A stretch of DNA of 64,000 nt, from NCBI GenBank assembly GCA_963556255.1, contig OY744617.1, forward strand, positions 30,323,648 to 30,387,647. The letters run 5' to 3'. The translations under genes were made by a program, and so were the position numbers. The notes under the pieces were generated by a model, which was given only the letters and a program-made list of their open reading frames with translations, was not told the origin of the DNA and made no database searches. How positions within the stretch are numbered: the stretch's first letter is position 1; each line of letters begins with the position of its first letter. The DNA is from Allolobophora icterica (Eukaryota > Annelida > Clitellata > Crassiclitellata > Lumbricidae). Positions 12,301 to 22,901 of this stretch are shown here, piece after piece.

Positions 12301-15300
12301 AAAGGAAACTCTTAAGGTATTGAAAATGGTAATGATAAAGGTAATGGTAATGATAATGGTAATAATAAAGGTAATGGTAATGGCAATGATAATGGTAATG
12401 ATGGTTATGATAATTATGGTAATGATAATGGTATTGATAATGGTAATGATAAAGGTAATGGTAATGATAATGGTAATAGTAATGGTAATGATAAAGGTAA
12501 TGGTATTTTTAATGGTATTGATAATGGTAATGATAAAGGTCATGGTAATGATAATAGTATTGATAATGGTAATGATAAAGGTAATGATAATAGTAATGAT
12601 AAAGGTAATGATAATGATACAAGGTAATGCTAACTTGTCAGTTTTTTCTCACAGCACCTTTGAAAGAGCTAGTGTTAAAACTGTTAAGATGCCTTAAAGT
12701 TCAGCTTGATTTATGTGTTTATATTGAGAAGTAAGCTATTCAAGTGTTTCATTTCTAGTATTTATTAAACAAATCTCAACTTTCTCTGTCTTTCTGTGTT
12801 TCTCTATGTCTCTGTCTGTCTGTTTGTCTCATGCATGCACACACACCATTGATTTAAATTATTTTCTGTAGATAATTTTTTAGGATGAATCTGAGACTTG
12901 TTTGTTCCTGTAGATAATTGGAAATCTGATCTACTACCGTTACATCAACTCAGCAATTGTTGCACCAGATGCCTTTGACATCATTGACGTCTCGGCCACC
13001 AAAGGCCTCACTAACGACCAGCGTCGAAATCTCGGTTCTATTGCGAAGATCCTTCAGTTTGCTTCCTCTAACAAAGGCGTATGTGTTAATTTAAAAAAAT
13101 TTCTTTCTTGTTTATCATTAATTAGATTAAGAGGTAGATTGTATATTTTATTGTTCTAGTTAATTATTTTAACAGCCAGATTGGTTTCAGTATTATTATA
13201 TTTAATGATTTTAACAAGCAGATTGGTTTCAACATTATGTTTTTTAGCACATTAATGACATGAGTGTACTAAAAGGTACTGGGAAATGAATGCAGTTCAT
13301 TGTTGAAGTCTTAACAGGCTGATTGTTTTCAGTATTGTTATATTTAAAAATGTTGAGAAGTAGATTGCTTTCAATATTACTATATTTAATATTTTTAATA
13401 GACATATTGTATTTAATTGTGATATTTGATGTTTTAGTGTTAATCTTTTAAGGCAAGTTAATGGTAGTCTGTATTTTGAAACTTTCTTTATCATGTTTCT
13501 GTGTTAGTTTGGTGCTGACAGTGCACATTTGGTGGCAATGAACAAATACATCATGGAAGCTCACACTCGTTTCAAGTTAGTTTCTACTTAAATTTATTAT
13601 TTAAAAGAACTTATTTGATAAACACTGTCCTTACAAAGTTAAGAATTGTACAAAGGCCAGAATTAATGCATTTGCCTATTAAGTGTAACAAATTTAATAC
13701 AATGGTGCATTAAAATTTTTATTTTGTTGAAATATTTACATATTTATTCTGATAATTTTGTTCTTATTCGTTATTTGCGTAAAATAATTACAGGTAGTGG
13801 TTTTGGTTATTCAAAATATTTATAGCTGATTGAAGAGGGACTATTCTTTGTTTTAGGAAGTATTTCCAAGATATTTGTAGCGTTGAGGAACCGGAGATGA
13901 AGTTCAACATGGATCAGTACTCGGATGTGTCTCGTGTTACAAAACCCGTCATTTACATATCGGTCGGAGAGATCGTGGAAATGCACAAGGTGGGTTGAAC
14001 TTGAAGGACTTCTTTTCTAAGGGTGTCATCTATGCCCGAACTGTGTGGCTCGATGCATAATATGATTGTAATCGTATTCTCAAAATTTCTTAAGTGTTAC
14101 TTAAACCCTCAGCTTTTAATTACAATTACATATGTCAATTAGTTAATTAGCGAGGCACTAGCGTGTTTATGAGTGCTGTGTCATGTCAGAGGGGTTGTCA
14201 AGAGATGTGAAGTGGAGGTATAAAGAAATATCTTGAAATATATTTTAGAAAGAGAATTTTTTTAATGTCACAAGTTCCGAATGTGCAACAGTGGCAAAAA
14301 AGAAATTTGCCCAGCTGACAGTGAGTGTGTGTATTTTTTTAAATTAAGGTCTTTAAGTTACGATTTGCTGATGTTTATATGTATGTGTGTATCTTATATA
14401 TGTATATCTATGTTTGTATGTATGTATCAGAGCACTTGTAGAGCGCCCTTTGAGTAACTCACAAAGGCACTCTGGCACGAGAGTTTACTGTGCTGAATGT
14501 GGATGTGAGATTAAGATGTGACATTTGTTTGGAACAGCCTTTGTAGAAACATGTATTCTCTTCCATTTAACTCCGCTCAATTTATGTTCATTTTAGGTAA
14601 CTCACAATAGCGGTGTACCTATGACCGTCTTAACATACCTACATAAGTGCTTTTTAAGACAGTTTGCAAATGCAAGCTGCATAGAGTCAATGGTCACAGT
14701 ACTTTGAGTCCTTAAGCGGTGAAGTTCATGGCTTTCTGTTGCGCCAGCTGTTGGCTTTCATGATGTTATGTTGTGTCGTATTTTGTGTTATATCTGTGTG
14801 TTATTTCATGTGAATTTGTACAGCTGTTGCTTGAGCATCAGCATGCAGTTGCTCCCGACCCATACGACCCGTTGCACGAGTTGTTGGATGACCTTGGCGA
14901 CGTTCGTGACGTTGACTTACTTATTGGTAAGTAGACTAAGCATTTATCTAAATAGGTCAGGCTGAAAGGTTCAGTGATGTGCAGTCATGACCATGGATAA
15001 TGTAATTGTCATAAAATAAATTATTTGCTAAGTTGTTCAGGAGATTTGATGAGGAAGAAATATGCTGAAATATACAGCACGAGAGTTTACTGTGCTGAAA
15101 AGTTGCTATCCAACACTGATGATTTTAAGTCGCTTGCAACAGTTAATGATGGTTATTTGAATCGAGAAAGTAGCAGTAAGTGAAATGCATGAGGTTCAGT
15201 TTTGTACATTTCTGCATTACTTGTAACGCGTTACTAGTTACTATTTTGCAGCAACTTTTGGGGTAACTAGTTACTTTTCGCTAACTGATTACTTTTATGA

Positions 15301-18300
15301 GGTAACGTTAACGCAAAATTGTAGTTACTTTGAATTAACCTATGGCACTATGAATATTATTACTTAGTTACTTTTTAGAGTAACTGTAATCAATTATTAT
15401 TAGTTGCTTTTATTCTAAAGTAACTATTTGTAGGTAACTAGTTAAGTATTTAGTTTCCAGTGACTAGTTACTGTGACTAGTTACTTTTGAAAAGTTACTA
15501 TCCAACACTGATGATTTTAAGTCGCTTGCAACAGTTAATGATGGTTATTTGAATCGAGTAAGTAGCAGTAAGTGAAAATCCAACAGACAATTTAAAAATT
15601 CTTTTTTATTGAAGTACAGATATCCAGGTAACTATGATGAAAAAACATAGCGTTTTTCTCGTTTTTGTGTAGTATGAAAAGTTTTTAGTCTGTTTTGGTA
15701 CCTCTAAAAAATTATTCGTACAAAGTGGATAAATAGAACAATAAATGGGGAAAACTTATTGTTATCTGGTTTGATAATATCATACTAGTTGTTTTTGTGT
15801 TAGGTTTTCTTCAAAAGGTAATATTAAAGTGCTTTCAGTTTTGTAAAGGCCTTTAAATTTTTTCATGTTTTTGCTAAGGTCTTGTACTAAGTTTGTTGTG
15901 TGTATTGTGTGTTTTAGTTAGGTTGATTCCCGTTGCTTTTTGTTTGTCAGTTTTTGTTTATGCAGATTGTTCTTTAAATTTTAATTGGTTAAATTGTAAA
16001 CATTTCTTTAACAGACTTTCATGCAATCTATGCCATGAGCTCCTTCTACTATTAATGCCTCTATTTCACAATGGTTGAAGACCATTCTGTGTAGTCCGGT
16101 CAGTGTGGATTTGAAGAAGAATCGAGCATTGTTGCACTCTGCTAGCTGTGGATATATGCAGGTGCCCGGCTTCCGCACTTCAACTCGAGCCCATCGTGCC
16201 TTCTCATGTATTGGAGCATCTTTGTGGAATGGTCTTCCATTACATTTACGTGCTGTTGCACTCGACCCTGAACAGCAAACATTCTGAAACTGTCTTAAAA
16301 ATGCACTTGTTTATATCAGTCAAGGTACTTAGAAGGAGCTAGATAAATTATCTAGATACATGCATACATACACACATACATAATAAATGGGAATGACCGG
16401 TCAAAACGTGGGCCTGACATTGCAAAGACATAGTTGGTGCGTTAAAAACAGCTCGGTTTGCAAATGCTGTAACTACAACAGTTCTTTTACTGCATGTGGT
16501 CAGTGATGATGGGTGGAAATGTTCTTTTTGTGAAAACTACCCAGTCAGAGGTTGCTCGATAGTTTTGTGGTTAGCAGGCTGGACTGTCATATCGAGAGGT
16601 CAGGGGTTCAAATCTTTGCAAGGGCAGAAATTTGGTTTCAGATTTCTGCTCTGCGTGCACCCCTAATCAGCTCAGCTATACTGAGTACACTGACCGTACA
16701 CTGTCGGTGGGAAGATGAGATGGCGAGGAAGATGACTGGCCACCTGCATTCATATGCCGAGGCTAAGAAAATGAAGTCGCTAACACTTCATACCCATGGC
16801 AGCCTCAGTGCTAGCTTAAGGGGTATTCTTCTACCTAGTCGAGGAGAAACGGAAATTGGCTGATAAGATGGTTGTTGTGTGCATACCTACCTGCCTACCT
16901 GTTGCCCTGACCTGTTAGTATTCTATTTGTGGTTAACAGGAAATAGTTTTATTTTTTAGGTCACCCTTTGGGTATGTGTTTTATTTTTGCATGGGAATAT
17001 TCTGAAAGATCATCAGGCAGAGTTCTTGGGGCATGCATGCATGCTATTGCAAAGACACTTTCATTTTAAACTTTAAACTTTTTAGTTCAGTCAGATCAAA
17101 CTATTCCTTAAGGAAGAAGAAATTTAATGAATGTATTTATTTAAGGAGTTCAATTTTAAAGTTTGATATGTTGTCATTTTATGATTTGTAACTTTTTAAC
17201 ATGTGCCTGAGTACATGCTGTGTCTTGGGCAAGTCACATTAGTCACAGCCAGTTTGGTTGCAAGCTACATGCTTCAGTGATTGGCATGGCTGGTAGTATG
17301 CTTTGAATGAGGTAGTTTTCCATCTGTGTGATTTTTCCTTGTTTCCAATCAGTTTCACAAAGGTTTATAGTTGGTTAAAGTTGTCTGTGATGCATGAAGG
17401 GGATTTCTAATTTTCTACGGAGATTTTTTCTTTTAATGGTGCTGTGAATATTTGATTAAATCGTTGTTATAATCTTGAAAATGTAAATCTGTGTTTTAAA
17501 GTAGGTACTGTGTTTCTGACTGCACTTTATTAGAATTTGTGTGATAATGATTTGTGTTTTGTGGAGCTGCTTCACACGAGTCTTTGTCACGATGGCCACA
17601 TGGTTAGAGCGCCTGGCCTGTAACGTGGAGAGTACATGGTTCAAGCCTCGCCCAAGACAGTTACTGTGTGGGGACTTCAAGCAAGTCCTTCACTCGAAAC
17701 TGCTCTGTGCCATTGATGTTTTGTCGTATGGTCGGGTGCACTTCTGAACTTTCGATGGAGGGCAATATCAGATACAGTTGTACTGTATTGTATCGGGTCT
17801 TTGCGTGACCATACTTCATTATTTGACATCCTGTATGACGTTGGAGCCATTAGTTGTAATCGTAAAGTAATGTAACATCCAGAATTCTGTAGTACCAAAG
17901 AAATTCAAGTCATGGAAACCAGATGCTTTGTGAAAAGCAAAAGTAAAGATGATGAGTTCTCTTGAGCTATATAAATCTAGGATTACAATTACGATTGGAA
18001 TGGAATGCTTTTGGTCGTTATTGCTTAGATGTTTTAAACACAGAAGTACTAACGATTTAATTAGTTGAATGTGACATTTGAATTCATTTAAATCAGTTAA
18101 TTAATGTCTTGGGCTTTCTTCTTCAGGAGATAGCGCTGGAGATGACGTTGGTAAAGCACAGCTCGCCAAAACCGAGATTTCGCTGACGCTGTCAAACAAA
18201 TTTGAAGTTCCAGAGGACGATGAGTCAGATAAAAACAACCTCGTTCTTCGGTAATGCTCTCGTCCATTTGATAGAGGATTGTACATTTTGAATGCACAAT

Positions 18301-21300
18301 TTCATGAGTGACCAAATGATTCATACTGCTTGTCATTTGCACTGAAATGATTTTGGCCTTTTTATTTGACTCTGACAATGTATTTGTAATTAGTAATTAG
18401 TAACTTCTATTGCGCCGGTGTCTAATGCACATGGCATCAACCGATGGCACACCAAAACCAAGCTGTTATCAGGTTATTATCCAGAGGATCAGTCCGTAAG
18501 ACAGAGAGGCAGCCTATGGTGGATAAGTAATATGTATTAAATTTGTGTTAAGTTTCCATATTGCAGGACAATGCAAGCTTCTCATTCTGTAGAATCAACT
18601 GAATTTCTATACAGATGTGCAAGGGATTTGCATTGTACTGCTCTAACTGTAATATATTTATTTATTTGGCTATTTGCTGCCTGATGAGGGTGCTGAACTT
18701 GGCTGTCAAACAGATCTATAATGCAGGTTTTTCTCTCTGTAGAACGAAGCGGATGCTGGTTGATGTTATTCGCTGTCAGAGAACGGGAGGCGATAGTCTC
18801 CTTCATATTTTACGAGTTCCAGCCACGGAGGACGAGGTAGCTGTTCAATAATAATTCCGTTGAAACTAGGCAATCAATTTTCTGTGTTATTTATTGCTGT
18901 TGTTATTTATTGTTATTTATTGCTAGTGTTATTTATTGCTGTTATTGATACTCTTTTTTTGCTGTTGTTGCTCACTCCAGCTTCCTAAACTTTGAAAGAA
19001 ACAGGGTTTGTGCATGATTTGAATTTGTAGTTTTTGAAGTTTAATAAGAAAAATTGTTATCAAATATGTTTAAATTGCTGGCAGAGAAATTCTGATTATT
19101 TTAACTACTGTATGGGATTTTTCAGGAAAATGTCCATCAGGCGTTGATCAAAATGCGTGAAAGAGTTGATCAGAAAGCATTGGTTAAGCAGGCGAAGCTT
19201 GTGCGACATACTTCAATTCTTGGAGACACAAGGTAATTATAACAGGCTAGTCTGTGTTGCTTATTGTTGTTGCTTATTGTTATTGTTATTGCTTATTGTT
19301 GTTGCCTTTTGTTATTGCCAATTCAGCTATATTGAGTACACTGTCGGTGGGAAGACGAGATGGCGAGGGAGAGGACTGGCCACCTGCTCTCATTTGCCGA
19401 GGCCTAGAAAATGAAGTCGCTAACACTTCATATCCATGGCTGCCTCAAGGCTATCTTAAGGGGCTGCTCTTCTTCATCTTGACTATGTCTGGGTGAACCA
19501 ATTTTTAATTTTGCAGAAGAATTTACTTAATTTTGTTGTTTCATTACATATCCTACTGGATTTATATTTGTCTGACGTAACTACCTGGTGATATTTAAGC
19601 CTGCATTTGATGACGCTATTGTTGATTTTGATTATGCAAAGGTTACCCTTGGAAACAATGAAGAAGAAGATCTGCATGCATATTAATCAGTTGGAAGAGA
19701 TGGGGGTCGTTAGTCGCAAGGACGGATATCAATTCCTCGTCAATTCCATTGTTCAGGTACCAACATTATTATTAGTACTATTACTATGCATTTATTAAGC
19801 GACACTATCTAAACACTAGGCATCAATCGATGGCGCTGAGCAATTGTGAGTGAAGGACGTGCTCAAAGTTCCTACGTGGTAACCATCTTGAGAGGCTCGA
19901 ACCTAGCATTATTATTTTTTTTACCTGAGGTAAAAATGATTCCTTAGGGACAGAAAGTAGGGAACGATGTATCTCGGAAGAATTATTTTATTGTTATTAG
20001 AAATTTTTGTGGAAACAAGACACAAGACATAGGTGCATGCTAGGTAGTAAGTTTGTGTTCTGTCATAGTGTGGATTCTTGGTGGCTAAAATTCTGTTGTA
20101 CTCTAAACCAGTTTTGTTTAAGGTGTTGAACCCATGCTTTCTGTGTTAAAAGGCGATAGCTATAACCAGTCGGCTACTGCTTATGTTTGTATCTGGTCAT
20201 TAATATTAAGCTTGTGTTGAGAATCTATCGTATTTCTTATAACCATTCAGGTGTGTATTTTCAAGCAGGTACCCGTATTTTTTCTCTGATTGTTTTACCC
20301 CAGGACATCCGCAACCAACGTCTCTACCGCCAGAGGCGTAAACAGGAAATGGTGAGGTTGAAGGTCACGCTGAAGAATCTGTCTGCAAAGCGATCGTTCT
20401 TCGAAGAGCAGGTCAACTACTACAACCAGTACGTCAAGACGTGTTTGGACAACCAAGCGGCCAAGAGCAAGTGAGTTTATTGGTGCTGGCTTTTGTCTTA
20501 GTGAAATTATTTGCTAATTTTTTAGATACGTTTGTCTAAAACAGTTCTCAAAACAAACTATTCTTTCACAGTAGCTGTGCTCGTAGGATGCATTCACTTT
20601 GCATAGATGTATGCCTTGTTGCATGATAGTTTAGTGGCTAGCATGCTGGACTGTCAACCGAGAAGTCTGGTGATAAGATCCCTGCCAGGGCAGAAATTTT
20701 TTTAACATTTCTGCTCCACAGATGCCCCCAGGCCAACTCAGCTATAATGAGTACACTGACCATCAGTGGGAAGAAGAGGACTAGCCAGCCATCCTCGTAT
20801 GCCGAGGCTAAGAGAATGAAGCCGCTAACATTTCATAACCATGGCTGCATCTCAGGCTAGCTTAAAGAACTGCTGTTCTTTTTCTACCACGTTTTATACA
20901 TCGCTACAATGGACTTTTTATGGAAACTTTCTTAGGAAATCTTGCATGCATTGAATTGTGACTATTCTGTTCAATCTGTGCTGTAGATACTTGTTATCCA
21001 TAGTTAGCACATAATATTTTAATTTCTTGTATAAATCTTCTGGGTTGATGTGTTGATAGGAAGCCTGGAAAGAAGTCGGCTCCAAAGCATTCCGTTAAGT
21101 ACAGCGCTGCTCGGCTGTATGAGAAAGGAGTTATACTGGACATCGAGGGACTTGCTCATAACCAGTTAGTTGCCCTGATTACAGAATTTACGATTTAGTG
21201 TTATTTTTAAGTCTTGTATAGCTGTACAAGTGCTATTTGATACAATACAATACAACAGCTATTGATACTGCCCTCCATCCAAAGTTCAGAAGTGCACACA

Positions 21301-22860
21301 GGACTTCATGACAGAACATCGATGGCACTGAGTAACTGTGAGTGAAGGACTTGCTCAAGGTCCCTACACAGTGACTTCCTCAGTAAAGGTTTGAACCCAT
21401 ACTCTCCGATTGAAGGCTGTGTGGTCTAACCAATCAACTACTGTGTCCCCATATTCATGTTGCTATGCAGCAGTGCATAAACAGGTTGCTTAAGGTTTCT
21501 AGGCAAAGGCTGTCTCAGAGAAACTTGTCATCTTTGATACAATACCAGGCATGCGGTCAATGACCTTTGTACACACAGTTTCCTTTGCAGGGAATTCAGT
21601 CAAATAGTTTCACCTTGAATTTGAACCTATACAAAGCTGTACGTGGATATCTTAAGTCAACTGTGGTCTTTATTTTCATGGAGTATTATATAGCTCGACG
21701 ATCTAAGATTGTAAGATTGCACTAAACGGTTCTAATGAACTTCTGAACTTTGGTAGAAGGAGGGCAATGTCAAATGCATTTAGATTTATCAGATGATCTG
21801 AGTTTGTGTTTAAACTTCTTTTGTAGTTTCAAGAATGTCTTGTTTGAGATAAGTTCAACAGAAACACCAGGACTGTTTGACGTAAATGCCAAGTTCATGG
21901 GAGTGAGCATGGAAAAAGTGGAACTGCTCTTTCAGGTAAGCTATCTTGCTAGGCTGCATGTAATGTCACATTTAGTAAAGCTTTGAGTTCCAAAACCTTG
22001 AACAAAATGCAGATTCGGTTAAATTTGGTATTTTGTCAATAGCACAGTCACGTTAAAGGGCACCCATTGAGATAGGCAGCGGTGGTGAAAGATAAGACCT
22101 GATCAATTCATTGAAAAATGAGCAGGGTCAAGGCCATATACGGTTGCTATAAAAAAAACATGGTACGTCTACATTTACACCTGTCATTTACACCTGTACA
22201 ATTGCACCTGTACTGCATCCACAACTGCTTCGTAATCTTAATCTATGAACGAATCTGAGTTTTATTTTAACACTGTAACGACAAATGTGTACTAAAATAC
22301 ATGGAAAACTAATCCCTATGCACCAGGAATTGATAATGATGATGAGGAGGAGGATGAACATAATGATGAGCACGATGAAGATGAGAAGGAGGATGAAAAT
22401 GACAGGGAGGATGAAGATGACAGAGGGTGATGACGACGAGGATGAAGATGATGAGGAGGATGAACTTGATGAGGAGTATGAAGATGACATGGAAGCTGAA
22501 GATGACAGGGATAATGAAGAAGATGAGGAGGAGGATGAGATGAGGATGAAGATGATGAGGAGGATGAAGATGACAAGGAAGCTGAAGATGACAGGGAGGA
22601 TGAAGATGATGAGGATGAAGATGAGGAGAATGTACTTCATGAGGAGGATGAAGATGACGAGGAGGGTGAAGATGATACTGCCTTTTCATCGATTTAGTTG
22701 TTGGAAGTTGCTTTGTCTGTACTTGATAACATTCTATTGATTTGTGTATCAAGGCATCTTCTCAGCTATTAAGAACCTTTCAGGGGGCTTTTGATGTTTT
22801 GATGCGTGCACCTTCAATTGATGCCTTGTGCATTGGACACCGGCGCTATAAAGGTCATAT

Positions 22861-22901
<41 letters not shown>

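Noticed and set aside
22188..22752. Asp/Glu-rich frame resembling an acidic protein in the last IQGAP intron
   Set aside because: It results from GA-rich repeats. Neighbouring exons join in phase without it, and the opposite strand is equally open.
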